Shown here: positions 31,261-42,600 of the stretch, piece after piece | How the letters are laid out: each line of letters begins with the position of its first letter | How positions within the stretch are numbered: the first letter of the stretch is position 1 | DNA from: Chlamydomonas reinhardtii | Lineage: Eukaryota > Chlorophyta > Chlorophyceae > Chlamydomonadales > Chlamydomonadaceae | Direction: 5' to 3' | DNA length: 64,000 nucleotides | Assembly (NCBI RefSeq): GCF_000002595.2 | Contig: NC_057016.1 | Coordinates: 4,473,267-4,537,266, forward strand | The notes under the pieces: model-generated | What the model was told of the DNA's origin: nothing | The model's input: the letters and a program-made list of their open reading frames with translations, nothing else | The model's database searches: none | Made by a program: the position numbers and the translations under genes

Positions 31261-34250
31261 GGGTCAGAGTCCGGTTCTTTAGCCTGGGGGTGCGGGAGTT
31301 TGCGCGATCGCACATCGAGGCGCTGGAGTTCAAGTGCTGATTCCTGCTGGCGGCAGGCAGCCAGGCAGGAGCCGGCAAGAGGCTGCAGCAGTCACAGTTC
31401 TGGCTGGCTGGCGCGCAGGCCGCACTGTAGCAGGCGGCCGCTGACCTGAGGCTCATGAGGGAGATGCAGATACTGGCCAATCAGCAATGGGATTAGCTGG
31501 AGACTGCGAAGTTGCTGGTCGTGCTAGACCGACAGCGCGAAGCTCAGGCAGCGGAGGCGGACTTAGCCGCAGCGCAGGGCCGTCTGGCGCAGGTGCGGCA
31601 GCTGCCGCACTGCGCGGAGTGCCGCCGGCTGCCCCTCGCTGCTGGCACTGTCGGCGGCATGCCGGTCATCAGCGGTCCGCAAGTCGCACGCAACATCCTC
31701 ACAACCGTGGGCAGCTTTGACGGCCGCCCGGGGCACTACGGCCACTATCCGCTGCTGGCGCACATGTACCGGTATGCGGCGCACTACGCGCCGCTGCGCA
31801 TGGACGATTGAGGCGGCGGGGCCGCGCGTCAACCTCAGTGGCCTTGGACTCGTGGTCAGTGAGGTGGCGAATCAGCTGGACCAAAACATCGTGAACCAAC
31901 GTGAACCTGCGCAACTGGCTGTGCCGGTTCTGACGCATCAAGGTGGACGAGGTGATGAAGCGCCGTCAGCTGCCCCAACTGTCACGCCAGCGGCTGTTGT
32001 CGCTCGTCTGGCTGCTGCCATCCTGTCGGACACGCAGCTGTCGGACGCCAGTGTCCCGCCGGCAGCGCAGCCCACACGGGAGGACCTGATGCAGCTGGTG
32101 CGCGACAAGCAAGCCAAGGGCCACGAGCAGGGCTTTCTGCTGGGGCCGGGGCGGAGCCAGGAGGACCTGGAACACGGCACGGCGTGTGTGGTCTGGGCGG
32201 CGGACATCTCAGTGGACCTGGCGGATGCAATGCTGCTGCATAGGGCTGCTAAGCAGGCAGCCCTGCAGCCAGTGCAGCAGCTACTAGTACCACAGCACAG
32301 CAGAGGCGGCGCTCTGCGCGGCCCGGCAGCGAGTGCGGGATGCCCAGCCATTTGCCCTCAGCCCCCAGCCGAACTTCATACCCGTGCACATTCACCTGAA
32401 CCCCAGCATCCGCCGGGATGCCATTCTCCCTCATCTGGGGGCCCTTGCTCAGCTGGTTGCACACAACCTAGAGGCTCAGCGGCCACAGGCGATGCACATC
32501 CGCCCACAGCATCGCTGGCGGAAGAAGGACGCCCCGGCACCAGGCAGCGGCAGCAGTGCGAACGGGGGTGCAGGCGACTGCGACGGCGCGGTGGTGGCGG
32601 CGCTATGCTCCGGGTGCGCCCATCGCTCCGCCCATCGCTGCCGCCGCCTCTGCGATGCCAGGCGGCGGTGGCAATGCGAACGGGGGCGCAGGCGGCGGCA
32701 GCGGCGGTGGTGGCGCTCGGGGCCCGCCTTCCCCAATATGAAACTCGCCCACGTAGTGCCGAAGTGGTTGTTACCCAGCGCAGGCACGCGGAGGCAGGGT
32801 CGGGGCAAGCCCTATCATAGCCGCAGCATGAACACCCTTGCCCGCCTATCCAGCACAGAACAGCGACGTGAACAGTGCCTGCAACTTGCTCCTGCTGCGT
32901 GTTTGGCTGGTACGCCGAAGTCAACAACGCCAAGCAGCAGGGGCAGGCGGAGGCCCAGGAGGAGGTAGGAGGAGGAGGGGCCGCAGCAGCACGACATGGA
33001 CGGGGAGGACTAGTCCAGCTGCTGGTTGCAGGTGTGAGGCCTTCAGCGGCTGTGAAGCATGTGTGTGCAGTGTGAGGAGATTGAGGTCGGTATATATGGG
33101 ATATAGGAAAATAGGCGGCAGGGAAAACTCGGTCGGAGCGAGAAGCTACCTTGCGCGTCCATGGACAAGAAGCGGCGCCGGTGCGCAGGTTGAGGCCGGC
33201 CGGTGTCTGGTTAGGGTCTTTGCCGGCGAGCATAGCACAGCACAGTATATGGTAGGCTGCAAGCAGTAGTGAGGAGTGTTGTGGCTAGCGAATATCTTGC
33301 TGTTTGTTTGTTGATTGCTGGCTGTGCTTGCGCTTGGCAGCGGGACGTGGCTGGACACAATATGGTGGGCCGTGCCTGTACACGTTGAGGTGTCCGGCCG
33401 TCGTTTATGTGTGAGTAGCCTGCCCCGTTGACTGACAGGAGGGGCTCACATCCATATCCTTGCGGTGTTGGTTTGGGCGGCGGTTGCCTGGACCTGGGCC
33501 CCAGGCCGTGCCGAGTAGGTGGACAAGGTGGAGAGACTCGACTGGTGCCCCAAGCGGAATACCATGATTGCCCTTGCACCACCATGAGGGTGCCTCGACC
33601 GGGTTGGCATTGTGCTAGGCGCATTGCCGTCGGTCCACCCAGAGTCTTCTCATCTAGGGTGCCTCCAGCTTGCGGGCTTGGTCCAAACCACAGCACAATG
33701 TGGGGACCTAACCACCGACTCCTACTCCTGCTTACGCAATCTTGTCCACCTTAATCTAACTACTATACCAGCTCAACACGATTGGCAACAACAGGTTACA
33801 GCCGCCGATCTGCAGCCGCCAGCATTCACCACTCTCACCAGCCTGCACCAGCATGGCAGCAGCATCCAGGTCCTCCAAGGCTCCAATTCAGGGCCAAGGG
33901 AAGGACAACGGGACGTGGTAGCTACGCGTGGTAGCTCTGTGCGGTAATTTGTTCGAGCCAGGGCAGGACTACAGCCCCGGCCAGCCGCTTGCCGTGAGAC
34001 TCACAACTAAGCAGATGTTGACGTCGGTGTGTGGGGTGCCAGGGGTGTGGGGCGCTCGCGCCCCCTGAACGAGGGCCAGCCATCTGGGGCTGCCACTTCG
34101 GTCTGCCTGGGGCCCGCGATGGGGACTCAATCGGGACTGACTGCCGACTACACCCGATCTGATAATCTTATTATCTGTGTCATATAGCAGTACTTACTGC
34201 ATTTATTTAACGAAGTCAGCTTCACTCGTTTGCGGTAATCTGACCTGGCA
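31261..34250. other. Repeat-like, degenerate coding debris
   Basis: Several + strand stretches keep algal codon bias, for example around 31512-31811 (PHCAECRRLPLAAGTVGG, RPGHYGHYPLLAHMYRYAA) and 31950-32500 (REDLMQLVRDKQAKG, HIHLNPSIRRDAILPHLGA), but they do not form one gene. Short sequences from 33000-33552 recur near 39119-39320. This suggests decayed dispersed-repeat material, family not identified. GC hairpins such as GGGGCG-CGCCCC occur near 34046-34062. The last part before 34251 should be the promoter of the next gene. Confidence 0.35.
33526..33552 (+). repeat. 27-bp inverted repeat, left copy
   Basis: Starts AGGTGGAGAGACTCGACTGG. The exact reverse complement lies at 39119-39145, 5.6 kb away. 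Two genes lie between the copies. Confidence 0.85.
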
Positions 34251-35710
34251 ATGTCGACAGTGCAAGCAAACTTCGGACGCGCGACGGCCACTGGTGGCGC
34301 TGGCCGGTGTGTGTCTCGCACAGTTGTGTTATGCCGGGCGCAAGATACAACCGGGCACGCCTCGGAGGCTGGTGTGGCTCGCCGTAACCTGCTGCTTGCG
34401 GGCCTGGCCGTGCTGGCTCCCGCACTTGCGCCCGCGGCCGCGGTAAGATATGTTAGCTGTCGCCGCATGGACATCGTTGAGCCCCCCTCCGCTTGCCAGC
34501 TGATTGTGTCGCCTGGATGCGATAGCAAGGCCCGTCACGGAAGTGCCACACACGGTATCATGCGGCTGTATCCGTCGTCGCTGTGTGCAGAACGCGGGCG
34601 GTGTTGTGGAGTTCTGGAAGGGGCGGCAGCGCGCTAACAGCGCCAAATTCATTGCGCCTATCAAGGTGCGGTGTGAGGACGCATGGCTTGGCTGACAGCG
34701 ACGCGGGAGACCACCGTCAGGGCAGGCATCGCACATGCATCCTCATGGCATTGTGTTTCACGGCTTGTCTCGCGGTGTGATGCAGGTGGCGCAGCAGCGC
34801 CTAGAGACGGCGGCCTCCATGCTGGCCAACGGCAGCAGGTGCGTGCGATGTACTTTGCGGATGGTTTTGAGGCACTAGGCTCAGTTTGAGTTGGCTTGCA
34901 GAACGGATCTAGCGCCCGCTCTCTAGGTCTACGTTGCGCGCTCCCTGTTGCTGAACCAAAGCACCTCGCCCCGTGCACCTGTGCCCGTGACGGCCACCGC
35001 TACACTGCCAACGCCCGTGCGGCCCACCCCCCCACCCACCCACATCTGCCCAACTTCAACGACAGCGCGTCTGACGTGCTGCAGCTGGTGCGGTCCTCGT
35101 CGCTCAACTGCTACGCCTTTGAGGCGCTGCCGACCGACACGCTGGAGACCCGCGCCTCGCTGTTCACGGCATCCTCCAAGCTGAGCGACCCCTGCACCTT
35201 CCGCATCATCATCAAGAACGTCACAGGCGAGAGGCTTCAGGGGGAAAGAGTGGCAGCTTGTTGGATGTGAGATTGCCACATGGGATTGCTACAGCACACG
35301 GTCAGGAGGCGGCGGAGGTTGCCAATGGTGCACCATCCGCACATGAATATGTTATTCTTCAATGTTGCTGCGTGCCACAGACTTCACGGATCCTGAGGAG
35401 AAGGCCGCGGGCAGCGCGCTGTTGGACTCCCTCATCCGCTCCTACCAGGTACACGCTTTAGTGCACACAGCGCGCTGCCCCAGTCAATGTTTGACTTCGC
35501 CTCTCAATGCGCGCGGTGTGATGTCAAGGACTTGAACGACCATACCCCCTCTGCCTACCATACTTCACCCACCAGCTTCTGGACTCGGAGCTGGAGGCGG
35601 CGGTGGAGGGCAGCGGCGCCGGCAGCGGCCGGGCTGGGCAGCAGCTGGCCACCACACTGGCCATCACGCAGGATGTGGAGTCCTTTGTGAAGCGACTGCT
35701 GTCGGCCTAG
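34251..35710 (+). CDS. Thylakoid-lumen-type protein of unknown function
   Basis: Six exons, 34251-34442, 34591-34665, 34786-34838, 35066-35226, 35381-35448 and 35576-35710, give 227 residues in phase. The first exon is a bipartite transit peptide: a basic Ser/Thr-rich plastid part, then twin arginine plus a hydrophobic core (ARRNLLLAGLAVLAPAL) and an AAA cleavage site, typical of Tat import into the thylakoid lumen. The mature part begins NAGGVVEFWKGRQRANSAKF and includes VLQLVRSSSLNCYAFEALP and DPCTFRIIIKNVT. It is helical and has no PsbP, PsbQ or immunophilin motif. It resembles green-lineage proteins of unknown role in photosystem maintenance, but I cannot name one. The fourth intron uses a GC donor (CACAG|GCGAG), since only that choice keeps the frame. 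Confidence 0.8.
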
Positions 35711-36508
35711 AAGCCGGCTGGGGGCGTGGATGGCGGCGAGTGGGCTGATCCCGGGTGGTGGCCGATTATTGGTGGAAGTGGAGTAGGGTCCTGCAGAGGC
35801 CCAGGCGACGAAGCATAGCGAAGCAAGCGGTCATGTGCCAACCTGTGTTGGGCGCAACGTGCCGGGCACAGGGCACACGCTGCTGGAGGTCAAAATGTGC
35901 GTTAGTGAATTGCGGCAAACCAGTGTCGGGGGCATCGGCAGACAGGGGACAGAACGGATGGGAGTTTAGTGGCAATGAGGGGAGGGCAACCATGTGGAGG
36001 CGTGCGCGTTTCACGTTTTCGTGACAGCGGGTCATGAACTGGCGGTGCTGAGGCAGGGCACAATGTGGACCGTCTCAAGCATCAGGCGCGCGTGAGGGGT
36101 GATTACGGCATCGGGCTAGGGCGCACGTGCAGTTGGAGGTCTCCGGATGTCGTACGACGTGGCGTACCGTCGCACCGATGGCATAGGGGGCAAAACTTCA
36201 TTACACGTGTGGCTTCTGGTGGCCCCGCCGATGATGCACGATGAGCCTTGTGACAACAAAACCGCTTCCGTAACAATATTTATCCACTTCGCGACTTCTC
36301 TCGACTCTAGCGATCGATTATTATGCAATTATGAGGCTTGCACAGTCTGCGAACGCCTCGCAGAGCAAAACATTGCGACATTTTGCTACTGCGCATACAT
36401 CATCACATATCGCTACAAAGCGCGCAAGGCAAATCCACGCCATGGGCCAATCGACCAGCGTGCGCTGGACCAGTGAAAGGTACGGGCCCGAACTATGCTG
36501 CAAGTTAC
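35711..36508. other. 3' UTR and promoter region
   Basis: No coding signal. The right part is AT-richer and should carry the promoter of the gene starting at 36509. Confidence 0.5.
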
Positions 36509-38842
36509 ATGTACCGTAATTTAGTGCGCTGCATTCGCAGACCTGACACGGCGAGCGCCGTGGAGCAGGCAAGCGGGGTCACAAGTAGGGTTGCCAACAC
36601 AGCAGTGCCCAGCCACGGACCCGGATACGTGAATTACTTTGCCTATGGCTCTAACATGAGCCCGCAGACCCTGACAGGGAGGAGGCAGGTGGGTGAACAA
36701 CGCCTGGGTGCAGGAAAGGGACTTGGGCAAAGGACACCCACGGTTGCTTGAGCTGGGGAGCGGCCGTGCTGCAGCGGCGTGGTATGGCCCTGAAACTGGC
36801 AGCAGGTATAGCATCACGTCTGGGCCGTGTTTCGTGGCATTGGAGCTTAAGGCCTGCTACATATACCCATTGTCTGGTGTGCTCACACACGCGTAGGTGG
36901 TTCCACTGGAATCCCACGCGGCGTCGCTGCTAGGCTGGACGTTGAGTTTCAGGTGCGGTGTTGCTGTAGGTGGCAGGTGGGCTTCAGGTGTTGTCCGACC
37001 GGTGGTTTGGGCCCAACGCAAGGCGGAAGTATACGTAGCTGCCCTAGCAAATGCAAGGGCAACGCTGTCACGCTGTGGAGCTTGGGCACACGATGCGGTT
37101 CGCGGTGCAGCGGTTGGTCAGTACTGATGCCAGCTGGTGTCACCAATGCACCTACGTCTGTGCTGCACAGGATGCTAGGGTTGCCGTACACCGAGCCCGG
37201 CTTCGCCACCATTGAGCGAGTCGTGGGGGCAGCCGGGAGCGGCACAGGTGCGGCCGGCTGTGGAGGCGGCGGCGGCCCGGCGGCGGTGCCGGCGTCTGCA
37301 GCCCCCTCAAGTCGCTGGCGGTCCGAGGTGGGTTGCCGGAACGTGCCGCTGGCCGAGGCCCGAGCGGTGGAGGCCCCGTGCCAGCCCGCAACCTAGTGCC
37401 AGTGCAGCCGCTTGGTTGGTGTGACCAATGGCCGTGCATGTGCCATTGCTGCCGCATTAGGGCCACAACGGTCATACACGCGCAGGTACTGCGGTGGGAT
37501 TGCGATGTCATCACTTGCGCACCCACATATGCACCCTGTGCAAAAAACCCAGGTTCACGGCGTGCTGCACAAGCTCAAGCCGGCCGACTGGGCCACAGTC
37601 ATGGCGACCGAGGGGGTGGGATCTTCGGACAGCGGGTAAGGCAGCCGCGATGGAGCATTGCCGCCTTGATTGAAGCACATGCACGCAGCATACACATACA
37701 ATACGGCATTGGCAACAGCGGAGGAGTCCGTGACGCGCAAGGCTTACCGACCGACCGACGTCGGTAATGCATATGCACAAAATTGCTGTCCCACTCTTGC
37801 TGGACCTCCCGAACGCTGCCCGAACCGATCCTCTGCCTAATCCCACCTGCTACACACGCCACTTGTAGCTACAAGGTGGTGGAGGTGGAGGTGAGCCGCT
37901 ACGATGGCACCGCTTGCCGCGCTCTGACGCTGGAGGGGAAGGCCGCATCGCTGCACTCACCGGGGCGTGGGCCTGTGGCGCCCTCGCAGCGCTACCTGGG
38001 CCTGCTGCGAGACGGTACGTGTGGAGGAGGACTGAGGACTGGTGGCATTTTGCAACTGGGTAGCTGGGTATGCGGCAGTGGCGTGAGGTTGGTGCTTCTC
38101 ATGCGCGAAATACGCAATGAGAAAGTAAGCAGTGGAAGATTGGCGGGCGGGCGGAGGATAGGATGGAGTCTGGCACGTCATGCTGTTTTCGCGTGCGTGT
38201 ACCACCTCTGAGCCTCCGACTTCATGCTCTTCCTCACATGCAGGTGCCCGCCACCACCGCCTGGATCCCGAATACATCACTTTCTTGGACTCGTTGCAGC
38301 CGTACGATGGATCGGGTGTGGCGCCCGCCATCGGCCGCGCTGCCGCCGTGGCCATGGCGGCGCCATTCGCGCTGCCGCTGCTTCCGCCCGTGCTGCTGCT
38401 GCGCTACCTGCGCAAGCAGCAGCAGGACCAGCAGCAGGCTCCTGCCGGGTCAGGCGGTGGTGGCGGCAGCGGTGGATCTGATGCTGCCGCAACGACGATC
38501 GGCGCCTCTGCTTTGAGCGCGGCCAAGGGCGCGACAGACCTGGCGTCCAAAGCCACTGCCATGTCCTCGGGTGCGCCGCCAGCCTCGCCAGCGGCATCGG
38601 CTGCCGCCGACAAGGCGGCCGCCGGTCCTAACTCAGACAGCAAGTTTCGCGGCAGTAGCGCCAATGGAAAGGACAACGGGAGATCGCAGGCTGTGCCTCA
38701 GGAGCTGCTACAGCCGCCGGCCACGATGCCGGCAGTGATGGGCAAATACATCAATGCCGTACAGAGCCTGACGTGGCTGGCGCATGACATCTTGGCGGCA
38801 CCGGTTCTGGGCAGCGGCAGTAGCAGCAGTGTGAAGCAGTAG
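36509..38842 (+). CDS. Gamma-glutamylcyclotransferase-like protein
   Basis: Six exons, 36509-36688, 36897-36952, 37171-37327, 37553-37635, 37869-38014 and 38244-38842, agree in phase and give 406 residues. The GGCT-like fold marks are the substrate-loop motif VNYFAYGSNMSPQTL, the LPYTEPGFATIE segment, where the family has its catalytic Glu, and HGVLHKLKPADWATVMATEG followed by GYKVVEVEVSRYDG. Family enzymes release 5-oxoproline from gamma-glutamyl compounds or cleave glutathione. The first 20 residues (MYRNLVRCIRRPDTASAVEQ) look like a mitochondrial presequence. A Gly/Ala insert interrupts the domain after residue about 90. The C-terminal 200 residues add a hydrophobic stretch (ALPLLPPVLLLRYLRK) and low-complexity sequence not usual for GGCT. 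Substrate is unknown. Confidence 0.82.
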
Positions 38843-39118
38843 AGGTTTGGGAGCGTGAATGGTGGTAAGCGAGATAGGTCTGGCCGCATAAACAACCTCA
38901 GACTGGATGTCTGAGGTTGACTGGTCGATAACGCAGGACGACTGGGGAGGAGTGGAGGAGGGGGGGGGGGGGTGGAGGACCAGTGGGCACGTGTGTGGGA
39001 TGGGCTGGAACTCTTGTCGTTATGGCGTTATTTGGGCGTTCAATGTGAACAAGTCTGGCGCCAATGCGTGAGCGCCCTATGATGAACCTTCTCTGTTATT
39101 CCTTTCTGTTACATCGCA

Positions 39119-39145
39119 TGGGGCACCAGTCGAGTCTCTCCACCT
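39119..39145 (-). repeat. 27-bp inverted repeat, right copy
   Basis: Exact reverse complement of 33526-33552. It sits at the left edge of a 200-bp stretch that shares further blocks with 33000-33520. Confidence 0.85.
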
Positions 39146-39462
39146 CAAATGTCCACCATGGCAGGTGCGGCAGCGTGGAGGTGGGGCAGCAGCAGCAGCC
39201 GCGGCAGCCGCAGCAGCAGGAAGTGGATGGGGAGGACTAGTCCTGAAGGTGGTTGCAGGCGCGAGGCCCCTGTGCTTGGGGTGTTGGTTCTAGGTGGCAC
39301 ACCTGCCTGGACCTGGACCCCTATACCGTGCGGTGTGGACCTGCTCCTGCTCGGCGCCATTGACGTCGGGGCCAAAGAGCATTTCTGATTATACGGTAAC
39401 TCAGAACACGACTTTCTGTCACGTATTGTGCCAAACGACATATTTAGCTCTTCAGCTATGAC

Positions 39463-39467
39463 TGTAA
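39463..39467 (+). terminator. Candidate TGTAA polyadenylation signal of the GGCT-like gene
   Basis: First TGTAA on the + strand after the stop at 38842. Confidence 0.4.
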
Positions 39468-39657
39468 TTAAACTAGCGTGAGTTCCTATGTCGACCAAAA
39501 GGCAAAAGCGACTCATTTCTGCTCCATGATGGCGTTTTCCCCTCTCCTTCCAATTCATGTAAGAGTCAGTGGGACAACTTATGAACGGGGAGCGATATGG
39601 AAATATGGCTTTTGAAGACAGGGTTTGCTATATGAGCCCATGTTCAACCTTGAGTAA

Positions 39658-42600
39658 ATGTGTTGGGTCGGTGAACAAAGTGAACGCTTAGAACTAAGCG
39701 GTGGCAGGCCTGGACGTCCGCCCAGTGTGTCGCGCACGATGGACATGTACCCGAGATGTGGCGCACGGATTCGCACGTTTACACAGGTTGAGGTCCGCAA
39801 CGCGGCACTGTCTGGCGCTGCCTGGGCCACCTTACCGTTGGCCCTCTTCCTCCGTCTGCCTGGTCATATGGTCACTGCGCTATGCGTCCTACACGTGGTC
39901 GTGGATGCGTGGCTTCTGTTGCTGGCGCACCCTTTGTGGGGTGGAAGGGTGAGGGCTGGGCGAGGGGCCCAAATACCTCAGACTGCAGCAGGTAGTGCAG
40001 ACTGTACCGCCAGGCACCGCTGCCCCTGCAGGTATCCGCCACCTACACCCACTATGCTGCCGCCGGTCATCCTTCAAAAACTCTGCACTCTCCTTCCACC
40101 CCTCCTCCCCCATGCTCCTTTGCAGCGGGTCAACCTAGGTGGGGAGCTGATCTACAACGCGTGTGCATCCGCGGTATGGGCGTGTGTGCTCAACAGGAGC
40201 GACGGTATCAGAGCCGGCACCACCAGCACTAACTTTGGCTCCTTTCCAGCTTTTGACCCAGCATACCTACAGCAGGTGCTGCTGTGCCTGCTGCAGTTGC
40301 TCTCAATAAGGGCCGCCGCTGCAGTGCTCGTGACGTGGTTCGCAACACCCAACCCCAGCCGTGCCCAGCCCAGCCTTCAGGCCCCCAGCAGTGGGATCCA
40401 GGTGGCCGCGGGCGCGACGGACAACCCAGCCGCCGCCAGTGGCTCTAACCCCAGCACCGATGCAGCAGGCGTCGGCGGCGCTGGCGCCTACCGCTGCTTC
40501 CAGCTGGCAGGTGCAGCTCAGGATGATGACGACGGTTGCGCCGGCCTGAAGCCGCAGCCCCGTACGCCTGCTCAGTGCCATGCGGCTCCTGCTGGCGCGG
40601 ATGTGGACTGGCGCTCGGCGCTGATGCGAGCCCTGGGAATGGAGAGGGTGCCGGCGGAGGATGCAGCGGCCTTCGCGCTCTTCACGGAGTCGTTTGTGTT
40701 GTCAACTAGTCGCACCGGGTAAGCACACAGGACGTGCACTGATGTAGCGTGGCGCTGGTATGCCTTGTCAGTGACAGGGGCGCAGCAGTACCAGTCCAGT
40801 GCCCACGACCTCGCCAACCTCATCAACCACCCCACACAACAGTTTTCATACCGCCGCTGCAACCACAGGCAAACTACGGACATGCTGCTGCTGCTCTCGT
40901 GCTTCATGCAAGGCTATTTCGTGCAGGGCCGCTCGCCGTTCTGCGCCCTCAACGCCTACGCCTGCCTCTACCTCGGCCCGGGCTGCGCCTGTACGCTGGC
41001 GCGCCTGCTGCTGCCACACCTGCCGCTGCCGCGGCCTCTCGCAGCGCGCGGCGCGGCGCTCGTGGAGGCGATGTCGCGGGCCCTTCGACTGCCGCGGCTG
41101 GGGCTGCAGCTGTTTGTCCACCTGCTGACGGCAGTGGGGGCGCTGCCGGTGCCGCCCGCCCTCGCGTCCTCGTTCTTCCGGGGCCCTTCCTTCCCCCTGC
41201 TGGTGGGCGTCATCAAGCCCATCACCGATCTGGTGAGCGCACTGAGTGCCATGCCGTGACGTACTCTGCCTGCTGCCGTGCTATGCCTGCCTGCTGGCCT
41301 GCCTGGCCGCACCAATGCCTGCACCCAACCACTTTGCTCGAGTGCGCTGGGCCTCGCTCCAAAGCACTACCGGGCCTTTACACGCCAACGCGCTTTCGCA
41401 TTTACCCTCATGCCTAATGGCACCCTTTGTCTGTTGCAGGTGCCGCTCTGGGCCGCTGTGGTGTTGGCAGTGATCAAGGTGCCGCTGCAGTTCGGCAACA
41501 TGCGCATCACCATGTCGGCAGCGGCGGTGTCGGCGGCGCCAGCGTCAGCGGGGCACGGCGAAGTTATGAGCTCCACGGAGGCGTGGCTGCGAGCTGTGTC
41601 TGTGGAGCTGCTGGCAGTTGCCACCACCCTGGGTTGCCACACATACCTGTGGAGGGAGTTTGGCAGGCGGAGGCAGAGCAAGAGATTGCGGTTGGAAGAT
41701 GGCCAAGGGCAGGGCCAGCCGCAGCAACAGCAGCATGAACAGGAGCACGAGGAGAAGCAGGGTGCGCGTGCCGCTGCTGCCAAGGGTGGCATGGCGCAGG
41801 CGAATGCAGCGGCTGCAGATGAAGCCGGGATGAAGGTGGAAGAGCACGGCGCCACGATGGCGGCAGTAGCTGCTGGCAGCAGCAGCGCTGCGGCGACGCA
41901 GCAGGCCTGGCAGGTCCAGCAGCCGCACAGGCCGCAGGAAGGGCCGCCCTTGCAGCAGCCGTGCCAGCGGCCACCTCCCTACCGGGCAGTCTGTCGGCGC
42001 ACCAGTTTAGTCGTTAAGGTGAGGGCCCGACCTGCATGCATGGCAATGCAATCCAGGCATTGACATGGCGCAAACTGACGCACGTTGATTTAATCTGCTT
42101 GAACTGCACGCACGTTCATCTGTTTTCTGCCTGCACTCTGCCCACGCCGACACTCGCGCTATGTGTTGCCGCTTGAACACTGCTGTAAACACAGATTCCC
42201 TGGGCCGAGCCGGAGGACCTGACGCTGGCCTTCCGCCACCGCCTGGTCTGCCTGGCCGCAGCCGCCCGCCAGGGCGCCAACAACGACCGTCGCGGCAAGC
42301 ACAGCAACGTCCTCGGTGGCAGCACCAGCAGCCGTCCCGGAGATGGCAGCAGCTGCGGCGGCGGTCAGCAGCAGGGTGCAACCGGCGGCTTGGTGATGAT
42401 GGCGGCGGCGGTCAGGCGAGGCTGCATTGAGCTGGTGATGGTGCTGGGCCTGCGCCGCGGTGCTCTGCCGGGTGGCACAGGCGGCGCCGATGGTTGCAGC
42501 CGCCTGCCCGGGTGCCTGTCCGGCTTGGGGCAGGAATCACACATGGCCGGCGATGACGGGAGCAGAAGCCAACGAGGTGACGGTGTGGTCTGTGCGGGTG

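Larger units (their letters stand above)
38843..39657. other. 3' UTR with dispersed-repeat sequence
   Basis: Holds the 27-bp inverted repeat, a copy of GGGGAGGACTAGTCC at 39229-39243 shared with 33002-33016, and a TGTAA at 39463-39467 that could end the upstream transcript 620 nt after its stop. Confidence 0.55.
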
